Origin: Dickeya poaceiphila
GTDB lineage: Bacteria > Pseudomonadota > Gammaproteobacteria > Enterobacterales > Enterobacteriaceae
Direction: 5' to 3'
Length of the DNA: 64,000 nucleotides
NCBI RefSeq assembly: GCF_007858975.2
Contig: NZ_CP042220.2
Location: 1,426,001-1,490,000, forward strand
Each line of letters starts with the position of its first letter. The first letter of the stretch is position 1. Made by a program: the position numbers and the translations under genes. Shown in pieces: positions 1 to 9,121 of this stretch. The notes under the pieces were generated by a model. The model was not told the origin of the DNA. It made no database searches and saw only the letters and a program-made list of their open reading frames with translations.

Positions 1-3000
1 TTGGCCGGGTCGGCGACCTGATACCCCTCGATCATCGGTGCCTGAGCAAGGTTCATGGATAAACGTGTCGGATCGAATCTCTGGTGCAGCGCCCCGATAA
101 CATCGTCGGACTGGATAACCAGCGTTTCCAACGGCATCAGCGCGTCGCGCCAGACCACCTGCACGGCCTCGTCCAGCCCTTCCCAGACGACCGCTGTGCG
201 CAGAATATCGTGGCGCTGGATCACCGCCTGTAATGCCGAGACAAAGTTATCCAGCCCGGCTTGTGCCTCAAAGCTCAGGATGGAACGGGTGATATAGGCA
301 TCCCCCACCGGTTGCAGCAGATGGTGGAACAGAATGCCGGTCTGTAACGGTGCCAGTGGGTAGATATCCTGCACATTACGGGCACCGCCCGGCACGGTGG
401 CCACGACGGTATCGATCTGCGACTGCGTCAGGGCCACCAGCGGCAGCATGGCCGGGGTGATCTGTTCTGCATGCAGGGGGATCTGATTGGCCGGTACGGC
501 GTCGGTCGTGATGGTTTGGGTTAGTGTGGCGGCGAGAGCGGCCAGTGTTGGCTGTTTGAACAACTGGCTGACAGAGAGCGTATAACCGGCCCGGCGCAAA
601 CGTTCGAGCAAGGTAATCGCCAGCAGGGAATGGCCGCCCAGTGCGAAGAAATGATCCTGGCGACCAACGTGGTCGATACCGAGCAGATCCTGCCAGAGAG
701 TCGCCAAAAGCTGTTCGCGCTCACCCTGTGGGGCTTCGTATTCGGTGCGCACCACATCGTGCTCAGTGGGCTCCGGCAGGGCCTTGCGATCGACCTTACC
801 ATTCGGCGTTAGCGGCAGAGTATCGAGGTGAATATACGCGCCCGGCAACATATGAACCGGTAACTGCGCGGCAAGATGTGCATGTAGCTCGGCTACTCCT
901 GCATGACCGGTAAACCAGGCAATCAGCCGTGGCTGATGGTGTTGATCCGCTCGGGCCATGACGATGACGTCAGTAACACCGGCACAGTGGCGTGCGCAGG
1001 ACTCAATTTCACCCAGCTCGATGCGAAAACCGCGAATCTTGATCTGAAAGTCGTTGCGGCCGAGATAGTCAATGGTGCCATCGGCGTGCCAGCGCCCCAG
1101 ATCACCTGTCTTATACAGGCGTGCGCCGGGTGTAGAGGAAAACGGGTCGGGAATGAAACGTTCGGCACTCAGTTCTGGCCGGTTCAGGTAGCCGCGCGCA
1201 ACCTGTACCCCGCCAATATGGAGTTCACCCACCACCCCGACAGGAACCGGGCGTCCCTGCGGGTCGAGAATATACATACGAACATTGGCTTTGGGCCGAC
1301 CGATGGAGACCAGCACGCTGTCGGTATCATAGGCGCAGGCCCAGCCGGTGACGTCCACGGCGGCTTCCGTCGGCCCATACAGGTTGTGCAGTTCAGTGTG
1401 GGGCAAATATCTACCCGTTTGCCTGATGGTGGCGGCAGGCAGGGCTTCCCCGCTACAGAATATCGCTCGCAGACTGGGGCACTGGCCGGGTTTCAGCACG
1501 CTGAGAAAGTGGCTCAACATCGGCGGGACAAAGTGAGCGATGGTCACCCGTGCCTGTTCAATCAGTGTGCTCAGGTAATACGGGTCTTTATGACCCTCCG
1601 GCTTAGCCAGCAGCAGGGTTGCACCGACCCATAACGGACAGAAAAACTCCCACACCGAGACATCAAAACTGAAGGGGGTTTTTTGCAGAATGATGTCTTG
1701 CGCGTCGAAGGCGTAGTCTTCAATCATCCAGGCCAGACGGTTGACCACGCCCCGGTGCTCATTCATTACCCCTTTGGGCTGGCCGGTCGAGCCGGAGGTG
1801 TAGATAACATACGCCAGATGATGAGGCTCCAGGCCGATATCGCTGGGGTTGATGTTGTCTGTCGGGCATTGTTGCCACGGTGTGGTTTCGCCATCCAGTT
1901 CAATCAGGTGAGTCGCACTTGACTGTGCAGAGAGGAGGCTGACCCGGGCGCGGACAGACTGACTGGTGATCAGCACCGCAGGCTGGCTGTCATTGATCAT
2001 GTAGGACAGCCGATCCTCCGGGTAATCCGGGTCCAGCGGCACGTAAGCACCCCCGGCTTTCAAGGTTGCCAGCAGGGCGATAACCAGTTCATGACTGCGC
2101 TCCAGCGCGACACCGACCCGACTGTCCGGCCCCACGCCCTGTTGGCGCAGCCACCAGGCCAGCTGGTTGGCCCGGCGGTTCAGTTCACCATAGCTGAGTG
2201 TCTTACCGTTCAGTGACAACGCTATCGCGTCTGGCTGTTGACGTGCCTGTGCTTCAAACGGCAGCTGGATATAGTCGCTGACAGGACCGGCGAGCTGAAC
2301 GGCATTCCACTGATCCAGAATGCGGGCTCGCTCGCCGGGGACAAACAGCTCCCGCTCGCCGACAGGCTGCTCCTGATGCTGGTCGGCCTCAGCGATAAAA
2401 CAGAGCAGACGCTGGAGATGGCTGTCCAGATCAGCGGTGCTGTACAAGGCTGCGTTAGCGTCCAGATAAAATTCAAGGCCATGCTCACCGAGGTCGGAGA
2501 CGGTGATGGAAAGGTCGTCCAGCGGGCCGAAGGCCAGATTGTGTTCGGCGGTGCTCAGGCCATCGAACGTCACCTCGCCTGACAGCGGCAGGAAATTGAA
2601 CGCGGTGGCATAAAATGTCCGGTTCTCTGTCGCCAGGCCGAGGTCGGTTCTTAACTGCTCGCCCCGGTAGCGTTGATGGCGTAGCGCACTGCTTAACCGG
2701 CCTTTCACCTGTTGCAGGCACTCGCTCAGGGTCAGGTCGGCTGACAGGGTTAAGCGCATCGGGACGATATTGGACGACATGCCCGCCAGGCTTCGATGCT
2801 GACGGGTCATCCTCGCCGTGACCGGCAGTCCCATGACCAGGTCGTTCTGGCCGGTCATCCGGTACAGATAAATGGCGGTCAGGGCGGTCAATAATTGCGC
2901 AAGGCTGGCATCGTGCTGGCGGGCGAGGTCACGAACGCGCTGGCTTTCCTGACGGGTCATAGCCCGCGCTCGTCTGACAATATCAGTACAACGTGCCTGC

Positions 3001-3671
3001 TGGTTGGCGAGACTGACGGGGGCCGGTGCGTCTTGCATCAACGTCAGCCAGTATTGACGGTCACGCTCAACATGGCTGGATGTGTGGTAATCCTGCTCCA
3101 GCGTCATCAAATCCTGAATGCTGCCAAAGGTGTGCTCTGACACCGGCTGCCCCTGCATCAGTGCCGAGTAGATATCGGCAATACGGCGTGTCATCAGGGT
3201 TCCACTGTAACCATCGATCACCACATGGTGAGCGCACTGGTAAAAGAAAAACCGGTTAGGCGCGATGCGCAGCAGGGCAAAGGAAAAAAGTGGCCCTTGT
3301 TCAATATCAAAAGGTTGGTTCAGGTTTTCCCGCATCCATTGGATGGCGCATTGCTCAGGGTACTGTTCGGCACTGAAATCCAGTGTTGGAAACGCCCAGC
3401 GTGGTGCTTTCAACACTCGCTGTACCGGTGTGGGGCCAGAGGCATCAATGACTGATCGGAACGCTTCGGTCTCTTCAATGGCCTGAGCAATAGCCACCTT
3501 CAATATATTGGCATCTACCTGACCACCAATATCGGTATATTTGGAAACCTTGAATACATTGGCTTGGGCATCCTGATTCACTTCCTGTGCTAACCAGATA
3601 CCTTGTTGAGCGGTTGATAATGGAAACAAGGCGGAATAGTTTGATGCACGACGCTCTTTGTTGTTACTCAT
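1..3671 (-). CDS. Non-ribosomal peptide synthetase, N-terminal part (C-A-T-C), serine-type A domain
   Basis: This is a multimodular peptide synthetase cut by the window edge; about 1,223 codons are visible in one open frame. In order I read an EntF-like condensation domain opening with PLSTAQQGIWLAQEV and carrying HHVVIDG. Next comes an adenylation domain (YTSGSTGQPKG, NLYGPTEAAVD, LPLTPNGKVDRKAL), then a carrier domain (FFALGGHSLL, the Ser taking phosphopantetheine). The last visible domain is a second C domain starting VQDIYPLAPLQTGILFHHLL, a form typical of LCL or dual condensation/epimerisation domains. The ten specificity positions read D-V-W-H-F-S-L-V-D-K, the code known from serine-activating EntF. 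The start is ATG at 3671 (MSNNKERR). Because it begins with a C domain, its substrate arrives as an acyl chain or from another synthetase. The product, possibly a siderophore or lipopeptide, cannot be named from this fragment. Confidence 0.92.
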   Translation of the reverse strand, partial: MSNNKERRASNYSALFPLSTAQQGIWLAQEVNQDAQANVFKVSKYTDIGGQVDANILKVAIAQAIEETEAFRSVIDASGPTPVQRVLKAPRWAFPTLDFSAEQYPEQCAIQWMRENLNQPFDIEQGPLFSFALLRIAPNRFFFYQCAHHVVIDGYSGTLMTRRIADIYSALMQGQPVSEHTFGSIQDLMTLEQDYHTSSHVERDRQYWLTLMQDAPAPVSLANQQARCTDIVRRARAMTRQESQRVRDLARQHDASLAQLLTALTAIYLYRMTGQNDLVMGLPVTARMTRQHRSLAGMSSNIVPMRLTLSADLTLSECLQQVKGRLSSALRHQRYRGEQLRTDLGLATENRTFYATAFNFLPLSGEVTFDGLSTAEHNLAFGPLDDLSITVSDLGEHGLEFYLDANAALYSTADLDSHLQRLLCFIAEADQHQEQPVGERELFVPGERARILDQWNAVQLAGPVSDYIQLPFEAQARQQPDAIALSLNGKTLSYGELNRRANQLAWWLRQQGVGPDSRVGVALERSHELVIALLATLKAGGAYVPLDPDYPEDRLSYMINDSQPAVLITSQSVRARVSLLSAQSSATHLIELDGETTPWQQCPTDNINPSDIGLEPHHLAYVIYTSGSTGQPKGVMNEHRGVVNRLAWMIEDYAFDAQDIILQKTPFSFDVSVWEFFCPLWVGATLLLAKPEGHKDPYYLSTLIEQARVTIAHFVPPMLSHFLSVLKPGQCPSLRAIFCSGEALPAATIRQTGRYLPHTELHNLYGPTEAAVDVTGWACAYDTDSVLVSIGRPKANVRMYILDPQGRPVPVGVVGELHIGGVQVARGYLNRPELSAERFIPDPFSSTPGARLYKTGDLGRWHADGTIDYLGRNDFQIKIRGFRIELGEIESCARHCAGVTDVIVMARADQHHQPRLIAWFTGHAGVAELHAHLAAQLPVHMLPGAYIHLDTLPLTPNGKVDRKALPEPTEHDVVRTEYEAPQGEREQLLATLWQDLLGIDHVGRQDHFFALGGHSLLAITLLERLRRAGYTLSVSQLFKQPTLAALAATLTQTITTDAVPANQIPLHAEQITPAMLPLVALTQSQIDTVVATVPGGARNVQDIYPLAPLQTGILFHHLLQPVGDAYITRSILSFEAQAGLDNFVSALQAVIQRHDILRTAVVWEGLDEAVQVVWRDALMPLETLVIQSDDVIGALHQRFDPTRLSMNLAQAPMIEGYQVADPA

Positions 3672-4237
3672 ATGAATTAGTCCCTATTTAATCTGACACA
3701 TCCTTTTGAAAAATTCAGAGTTACCTGTTTTGATAAAGGTGCAGGAACGTAAATCAAAACAAAAAGCGGTAACGCTCGTGTTGCATACTAACAATCCCAT
3801 TATTAAATACAACGTAGGTTTATTAAATATGACGGAATGATTAGGCGGATGTTAGGGAGCTCTCATAGAACAAAGGGTAACACACGTGATTTCAACGCAA
3901 TAGGCTCTGCGATTGTGCCGGGGCTGGTGGTGATATGACCTTGAAATTTCAATTCGATATTTGATACGGCATCACGTTTGTAAGGAGTGTGCTTTTATGG
4001 CAAAATAAATATTTTTATGTCTTAGTGAGTTTATTTTGTAGTTTTATGTAAATTTTCATATTGGTTTTTTATTTTTAAAATCAAATGCTCTAAATGGGAA
4101 TAAAGTTGTTTTAAATTATTTCAATCGATGTGATTTATCCTGGTAATTAAGAAAGAAAAAGTTTTTTTGTAGAGAGTTATTTAAAATTGGTTGGTTAACT
4201 TATTTTTTGATTTTGCTCTGATGACTAATAGCAGATA

Positions 4238-4303
4238 GACCGTCATAACCTGCCCTCCAATCTGACCACCACATCCTTCCGATGCAGAGGGAATACTGAA
4301 AAT
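4238..4303 (+). repeat. Degenerate copy of the integrase/att upstream arm
   Basis: About 65 bases match 7064-7142, the leader of the integrase gene at 5771-7054. Shared blocks include CCGTCAT, AATCTGACCACCA, CGATGCAGAGGGAA and ACTGAAAATGCATCG, with scattered mismatches. Weaker similarity continues past 4360 (ATATAAG..CGCAAA). This looks like the remains of a second recombination arm from an older integration. The 25-bp tRNA-Asn core was not found next to it. Confidence 0.6.
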
Positions 4304-4689
4304 GCATCGGGGGAGGGTGTAATTAAAATTGTGTAATTGCCTGTTTTTGATATGTTCACTCCAACTGTCAGCAACACTGATATAAGACCGCAAAAGGGGT
4401 GCGGAATGGTTAATGGCTGTTTTTCAATATTAAATGATGTGTGGATGATGCATTTTTCTAATAAGGTGTCGCTCATGATTTTAATTTATTGTGAGTGTTT
4501 TTTTGATTTGTCTTAATGTTGAATTTATTTCTTATAAAAATTAAATCGTGGATGTGAGGTAATGACTTAATTTAAGGGAATTGACATGTCAGGCTGGCCG
4601 GTTATGAATGTAGGGTGTTTGCGACTATCCAGGCGGAAATACCGAACCGAGCTAAGCTGCCATAAGGATACCCCAAACAGCAAAGGATG

Positions 4690-4709
4690 CCCCGTCGTGA
4701 ATGACGGGG
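4690..4709 (+). terminator. Hairpin, possible terminator
   Basis: A 7-bp GC-rich stem CCCCGTC / GACGGGG with a 6-base loop is followed by GCTTTCGTTTG. The T tract is weak and there is no obvious upstream gene. Confidence 0.3.
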
Positions 4710-5008
4710 GCTTTCGTTTGCCATAATTTGCTGCGTCAGGTTGCATGGAGGTGACCACTGGCGATGATGGCGTTGTGGTCATGAAGGAGGCGTCACCGAT
4801 ATGCCGTCCGGCCTGATGACCGGATTGATGCCATAAGCTGTTTGCACCGAGGGGCGGTCAGCAGGGCAAGTAGCCTGTCGTGGGGATGATGACCTTGACC
4901 GCATCAGGAGAGGCACAGGTAAAGCCGCTTGTGCGAGCAAAGCCGGGTCAGCCATTGCGCCTTTTGGATCGGTCAGCCCATGCGTCCTTGCGTACGTTGT
5001 GAATCCTT

Positions 5009-5152
5009 GCAGGAGCCGGGCTTCATGGCCGCAACCGGAAGAGGCAAACAATTTCCCCGGTGCAAGCGCCTTCCTCGCGCAGCAAATTCTTTGCCTCTTC
5101 CGGTCCTTCACGGTGTTGCGGTCGCAAGCGATGCGGCCAGCCCGGCTCCTGC
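5009..5152 (+). promoter_or_regulatory. Long nested-hairpin leader upstream of the DUF736 gene
   Basis: Two perfect 14-bp stems are nested. The outer stem is 5009-5022 (GCAGGAGCCGGGCT) with 5139-5152. The inner stem is 5035-5048 (CCGGAAGAGGCAAA) with 5090-5103. A further match CCGCAA (5029-5034) / TTGCGG (5115-5120) lies between them. The structure ends about 60 bases before the DUF736 start codon at 5215, so it would form the 5' untranslated RNA of that gene or a DNA cruciform. Confidence 0.65.
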
Positions 5153-5213
5153 CGGTCGGATCACAACAAGGACGCGACGGGCGCGACCTTGAAAATCCGA
5201 AAGGAGCAATATC

Positions 5214-5525
5214 ATGGCTAACATCGGCACCTTCACCGCACAAAACAACGGCTTCACTGGCACCGTCCGCACCCTGACCCTGAACGTGAAGGTCAAGTTT
5301 GTCCCCAGAGACAAAGGCGGCGAGCTTGCCCCTGACTTCCTCATTCAGACCATCGGTGGTTATGACATCGGCGCGGCATGGCAGAAAATCAGCAAGGCCG
5401 AACGGCCTTACCTGTCGGTGATGCTCGACGATCCTTCCTTCCCGGCAACCCTCTATGCTCGCCTGATAGAAGAAGAGGATGGCAAGCACCAGTTGATCTG
5501 GTCGCGCAGCAAACCATTGGCCTGA
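5214..5525 (+). CDS. DUF736 family protein
   Basis: 103 residues starting MANIGTFTAQNNGFTG and ending LIWSRSKPLA. The order of motifs (IGTF, GFTG..RTLTLNVK, APDF, GAAWQK, YLSVMLDDPSFPATLYA) is that of DUF736. These small proteins of unknown function are common on conjugative elements and plasmids, usually near transfer or maintenance genes. Here the gene stands alone, with no transfer genes around it. AGGAGC lies 8 bases before the ATG. It follows a striking nested-hairpin leader and is followed by a hairpin at 5583-5597. I infer a relic of a larger mobile element. Confidence 0.85.
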   Translation: MANIGTFTAQNNGFTGTVRTLTLNVKVKFVPRDKGGELAPDFLIQTIGGYDIGAAWQKISKAERPYLSVMLDDPSFPATLYARLIEEEDGKHQLIWSRSKPLA

Positions 5526-5582
5526 CGGTCAGACACCAGACCCCGCCAGTCATGGCGGGGCATACGCTGTTTACTCCGGCAA

Positions 5583-5607
5583 TGAGCCTGTGGCTCAATG
5601 CGTTTTT
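5583..5607 (+). terminator. Rho-independent terminator after the DUF736 gene
   Basis: Stem TGAGCC / GGCTCA with a TGT loop, followed by ATGCGTTTTT. A second hairpin (CCCCGCC / GGCGGGG) precedes it just after the stop codon. Confidence 0.5.
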
Positions 5608-5726
5608 ACTGCATTCCATCTAAAGATGGTGACAAGACATTCACTACGTGGATAACGCGTAAGCCACGCAAATAACGCCAGACCCGAGGCATCGAACCCA
5701 AAGGTTAACCGTGGTCAATACGATTT

Positions 5727-5752
5727 GTCCCCTGCAGTAATGCACAGGGGAC
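5727..5752 (-). terminator. Hairpin downstream of integrase
   Basis: An 8-bp perfect stem GTCCCCTG / CAGGGGAC with a 10-base loop sits 19 bases past the stop of the minus-strand integrase. The T tract is short, so terminator function is moderate. Confidence 0.4.
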
Positions 5753-5770
5753 AATAGCGAAGACCTTTTG

Positions 5771-7054
5771 CTAACCAGTGATGCGGTTTACTTCGCGCTC
5801 CCTGCATTCTTGCGCATAAACATAGGGTGCAACGTATCTTTCCCGGTTCATATCCAGATAATCAGACCACCATTGCATCATCGCTTTTCGGGCATCCAGA
5901 TATTCCGCTTTATGGATGTACGCCGCTCGCACGCTGTTGCGTTCCTGATGGCTCATCTGGCGCTCAACTGCATCTTGTGACCACATGCCGGATTCCATCA
6001 GGGCGCTGCAAGCCATTGCCCGAAATCCGTGGCCGCAGATGTCATTTTTGGTGTCATAACCCATCAGACGCAACGCTTTATTGACCGTGTTTTCGCACAT
6101 CGGCTTATATGGATTGTGATCACCGGGGAATACCAGCACCTGATGCCCGGATATGTTCCGTATCTGTTTCAAAATAGAGATGGACTGACGGGAGAGGGGA
6201 ACGATATGCGGGGTACGCATTTTCGCGCCACGCCCGGAATAACGCACGCCGGGGATAGCTTCACGGGTGGCGGGAATAGTCCAGATGTGGTTTCTGAAAT
6301 CAATTTCCGACCAGCGGGCAAAACGCAGTTCGCTGGAGCGGATAAACAGATGCAGGGTGAGCGATACGGCCAGCCGGGTTAATTCCCGTCCTTGCTGGTA
6401 GTCCTCAATCTGAGTCAACAGTTCCGGTAGTTGCTCCAGCGGCAGGGCAGGGTAGTGGCGTTTAACAGATGGGGCGATAATACCGTCCAGACTGGCCGCC
6501 GGATTATTTTCAATCAGTTCCTGATGCACGGCATGGCGCATGATGTTGCACAGGTGCTGCCGGGTACGGGACGCCACTTCCAGCAGCCCTTTTTTCTCGA
6601 TGCCTTTCAGCAGGCTGATGAAATGACGGGGGTTCAGCTCCGTAACAGGCAGGTGCCCGATGACCGGAAAGATATGGTTGTTCATGCTGGCAAGCAGACG
6701 GGCGGCATGGTTCTCCGACCATGTCCGGTTGCTCTTGTGCCAGTCCAGCGCTACGTCCCTGAATGATTTTTCTGGTGAGCGGGGTGCTTTTTTTGCCGCT
6801 CGCTGGTGTGCGGGGTTGATATTCTGCGCCAGCAGTTTACGGATGCCGTCACGCTGTTGACGCGCCTCAGCCAGCGACACATCGGGGTAAGCACCTAAGC
6901 CAAGACGGGATTCTTTTCCGTTGATGCGATATTTGAGATACCAGAGACGCGAACCACCGGGATTAACCAGCAGGTACAAACCGTGTGAATCAGATACTTT
7001 GAAAGGTTTTGCTAAGGATTTTACGTTGCGGATTTTTGAATCATTAAGAGACAT
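5771..7054 (-). CDS. Tyrosine recombinase, P4-type integrase (island 1)
   Basis: 427 residues. An N-terminal arm-binding domain of the DUF4102 type (LYLLVNPGGSRLWYLKYR, LGLGAYPDVSLAEARQQRD) is followed by the core-binding and catalytic domains. Visible catalytic pieces are LFIRSSELRFARWSEIDF (first Arg), HGFRAMACS (H-x-x-R) and the C-terminal RAAYIHKAEYLDARKAMMQWW containing the Tyr. Length is normal. It reads away from the att core at 7215-7239, only 160 bases upstream. That is the same arrangement as the second integrase beside tRNA-Asn. It therefore served an element lying to the left of 7215 that used the same tRNA-Asn site. No left att core was found, so that element is probably decayed. 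Confidence 0.93.
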   Translation of the reverse strand: MSLNDSKIRNVKSLAKPFKVSDSHGLYLLVNPGGSRLWYLKYRINGKESRLGLGAYPDVSLAEARQQRDGIRKLLAQNINPAHQRAAKKAPRSPEKSFRDVALDWHKSNRTWSENHAARLLASMNNHIFPVIGHLPVTELNPRHFISLLKGIEKKGLLEVASRTRQHLCNIMRHAVHQELIENNPAASLDGIIAPSVKRHYPALPLEQLPELLTQIEDYQQGRELTRLAVSLTLHLFIRSSELRFARWSEIDFRNHIWTIPATREAIPGVRYSGRGAKMRTPHIVPLSRQSISILKQIRNISGHQVLVFPGDHNPYKPMCENTVNKALRLMGYDTKNDICGHGFRAMACSALMESGMWSQDAVERQMSHQERNSVRAAYIHKAEYLDARKAMMQWWSDYLDMNRERYVAPYVYAQECREREVNRITG

Positions 7055-7063
7055 GTGGGGGTC

Positions 7064-7142
7064 ACTCCGTCATCGAACCAACCTGACCCCAAATCTGACC
7101 ACCAAATTCTCCCGATGCAGAGGGAAAACTGAAAATGCATCG
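7064..7142 (+). repeat. Integrase upstream arm, partner of the repeat at 4238-4303
   Basis: Lies between the start of the integrase at 7054 and the att core at 7215, in the same orientation as the copy at 4238-4303. It probably belongs to the attP-arm/promoter region of that integrase. Confidence 0.6.
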
Positions 7143-7788
7143 TGAAGATATTTCACGCTAACTTATTGAATCCGAATCATATAAGGATTCGCAAAGCCGC
7201 ATGAAAACAAGAATTTGGCTCCTCTGACTGGACTCGAACTTCATCTGTATCTCCTGCTATTAGTGGCTTTATGTGAACGCTGTGATTTTTTACCAGCATT
7301 TTTACCGTCATTATTTAATGCCTAACAATTAAATGTCAATTAAAAACAATTTGTTATGAAAATATTTTGTTGTCCATTGCTATTTGGCAAAACTGTTAGG
7401 TTAAACATCAAGTTGTCAGTATTTCTATGATTTTAATGCTTTAAAAACATCATATTATGAAGTTATAAGTGGATTTTTTACTTTGTCTACTGTTGAAGAG
7501 AACGTATATTGATAGTGAATACACTATGAGTGAGAACCTACATCAGTAGATTAGCCTCCAACAAAGTCTGAGAAACCTACTATGCCATTTGACAGGCTGC
7601 TTTGAGCGTTCGGTATATACCTGTCACACATGTTACCGACAACCAGCCCGCCGAGTCACATAGCTTATCTATGCTAATCTACGGGCTGAACTTGGCACCT
7701 ACAAGCAACTCGAATTATTTAGGGCATGTTATTAGATCTGGCAATAAACATATTCATATTACTGCTCAGTTAGTTCAGTTAATAACAG
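7143..7788. other. Non-coding junction between island 1 and island 2
   Basis: Contains the att core at 7215-7239 and then AT-rich DNA with no convincing gene. A long imperfect hairpin with arms CAGCCCG and CGGGCTG lies around 7641-7688, downstream of the minus-strand gene ending at 7789, and may act as its terminator. Confidence 0.5.
7215..7239 (-). repeat. att core, left end of the 25.9-kb island (tRNA-Asn 3' end)
   Basis: 25 bases identical to 33076-33100, the 3' end of the tRNA-Asn gene. The match stops right after ACTCGAAC, so this is only a tRNA fragment and not a second tRNA gene. The pair marks the borders of the integrated element. Confidence 0.9.
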
Positions 7789-8358
7789 CTAATCAGTTTC
7801 AGATGGTTTTTGATTATCCTTGGTTTCAGATGGTTCTGGGGTGCTATTAGTCTCAGGAGAATTCAAAGACTTATAATGACTTTCAATGTTTATCAACCCT
7901 GCATTCGTTATGTGAAGGATTGTTTTTCCTGATTGTGAGTGAGCAGTTTGAAGACTAATCAGTTCATCCTTTGCTCCTTTAGTAAGAGCACTTCCACCCA
8001 TTAAAATATGATTTTTGCAGTCAGGATTTTTTCTTATATCACCACCAAACTTAATTACTGTATCCTTACCAAGCTTCCTATCAGTATTTTTTACATCAAT
8101 TCTTGTTTTCTCTGTATTAGTTATCACTTCACTTGGCGGTAAATTCGGAATTGTGGACTCAGTATCTGACTTAGTAGCTATTGTTTCAAGTTTATCTACA
8201 AAACCTTGCGGATGTTCAAGAACTATATCTGCACCACTATCCGCAGTATTTGTGTTAGTATGACGCGTAAAGTCCACATCACCTCCGACATCCATGATAT
8301 CAGTGATAACACGAATTACTCTGGTTTCACCTATTCTACCTTTATTTTTTTTAGACAT
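7789..8358 (-). CDS. Putative PD-(D/E)XK-like nuclease, unknown family
   Basis: 189 residues, not assigned to a family. The N-terminal half has a pattern seen in Mrr-like restriction folds: GRIGETRVIRVI (a Glu in helix 1), then DSGADIVLEHP (Asp), then RIDVKNTD (D-x-K), then a basic patch (FGGDIRKNPDCKNHILMGG). The C-terminal 30 residues are Pro/Glu/Thr/Ser-rich and probably disordered. It follows an acidic 148-residue gene by 3 bases, so the two form an operon. A nuclease with a partner that neutralises or loads it would fit, but the fold call is my inference. Confidence 0.5.
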   Translation of the reverse strand: MSKKNKGRIGETRVIRVITDIMDVGGDVDFTRHTNTNTADSGADIVLEHPQGFVDKLETIATKSDTESTIPNLPPSEVITNTEKTRIDVKNTDRKLGKDTVIKFGGDIRKNPDCKNHILMGGSALTKGAKDELISLQTAHSQSGKTILHITNAGLINIESHYKSLNSPETNSTPEPSETKDNQKPSETD

Positions 8359-8361
8359 TGG

Positions 8362-8808
8362 TTAACCTACCTTTAAAAATACATTTTTAGAGCCATAGTA
8401 ATTATCATTTTTTAATTTTAGAATTGATATTAAATTTGCTAACGTTTTAAATCTCTCGATATCATTAAAAGTGAAGTCAAGATTTTTATTATCCTCACCA
8501 ATATTTATTAATGTATCCTTGGCGGTGAGTGTGATTTTTTCGTTCTCTTTTATTATCAATTTCTTGAAAGCTTCGAAAAAATAATTATAAATATCATTGA
8601 TTTCGTCATCTCCTAAGCTTTCAATTTCAATTTGTTCATCACTATCTTCCTCTTCATATATAACGGTAAGGTTGAAATCCCAACGTTCTCTTATTTCTTT
8701 TAAAAGTCTTTGATCAATAAAAGCCGTTTCAATTATGTGAGCAGTATTTTCTAATAATTTACCATCTGAAGATTGGCTATATTCTACCAGTAATAAGTTA
8801 TTTGACAT
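8362..8808 (-). CDS. Acidic hypothetical protein, partner of the nuclease-like gene
   Basis: 148 residues, strongly acidic in the middle (VIYEEEDSDEQIEIESLGDDEI), with no signal peptide or membrane segment. I do not recognise the family. AGGAGAAC precedes the ATG at 8808. It is the first gene of a two-gene minus-strand operon with the nuclease-like protein. Its size and charge fit an immunity or antitoxin-like partner, but nothing proves that. Confidence 0.65.
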   Translation of the reverse strand: MSNNLLLVEYSQSSDGKLLENTAHIIETAFIDQRLLKEIRERWDFNLTVIYEEEDSDEQIEIESLGDDEINDIYNYFFEAFKKLIIKENEKITLTAKDTLINIGEDNKNLDFTFNDIERFKTLANLISILKLKNDNYYGSKNVFLKVG

Positions 8809-9121
8809 AAGTTCTCCTACCTACCTAGATTATATGGCATTAATATATTATGTTAACGCTTTTTCTGAGTTGTCAATGTTTATTTGTAAATAAGTGGAAC
8901 TGTTACTATAGTTTTCAGATTCCCATTGGCTCAGAGATCTTTAACGAATCATCTACTTCAATCCAAAAATAACGAATCAAACCCTCCAGCTTATTATGAT
9001 CCAAAGAGAAGTTGAATCACCCGCTTTAATCTAATGCCCAGACAATAAAACTGTCTTATGTCAACAACATCCGCGTTTTGTGATATAAATTTATTACAAC
9101 TGGAAAATTTGTAGAGAAAAA
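8809..9121. other. Intergenic region with divergent promoters
   Basis: 313 bases separate the minus-strand gene at 8808 from the plus-strand gene at 9122. The region is AT-rich and presumably holds both promoters. No gene or strong hairpin seen. Confidence 0.4.

Larger units (their letters stand above)
3672..4980. other. Non-coding, AT-rich stretch upstream of the NRPS and left edge of an island remnant
   Basis: No convincing gene. Nucleotide composition drops sharply from the GC-rich NRPS to AT-rich DNA. It must hold the NRPS promoter; I saw no Fur-box-like palindrome near 3672-4000, so iron control is not supported. The stretch also contains the degenerate copy of the integrase upstream arm at about 4238-4303, and a hairpin at 4690-4709 (CCCCGTC / GACGGGG). 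Confidence 0.5.

Noticed and set aside
903..1634. 243-codon plus-strand frame across the NRPS adenylation domain
   Set aside because: Antisense to a coherent NRPS with all core motifs; shadow of GC-rich coding DNA.
3672..4000. Fur box upstream of the NRPS
   Set aside because: No GATAATGATAATCATTATC-like palindrome found, so a siderophore role is not supported by regulation.
4779..5489. 236-codon minus-strand frame opposite the DUF736 gene and its leader
   Set aside because: Antisense shadow of a recognised gene and of the inverted-repeat leader; Pro/Arg/Ala-rich composition with no family pattern.
7215..7239. Possible second tRNA-Asn gene
   Set aside because: Only 25 bases of the 3' end match; anticodon arm and 5' half are absent, so it is an att core.
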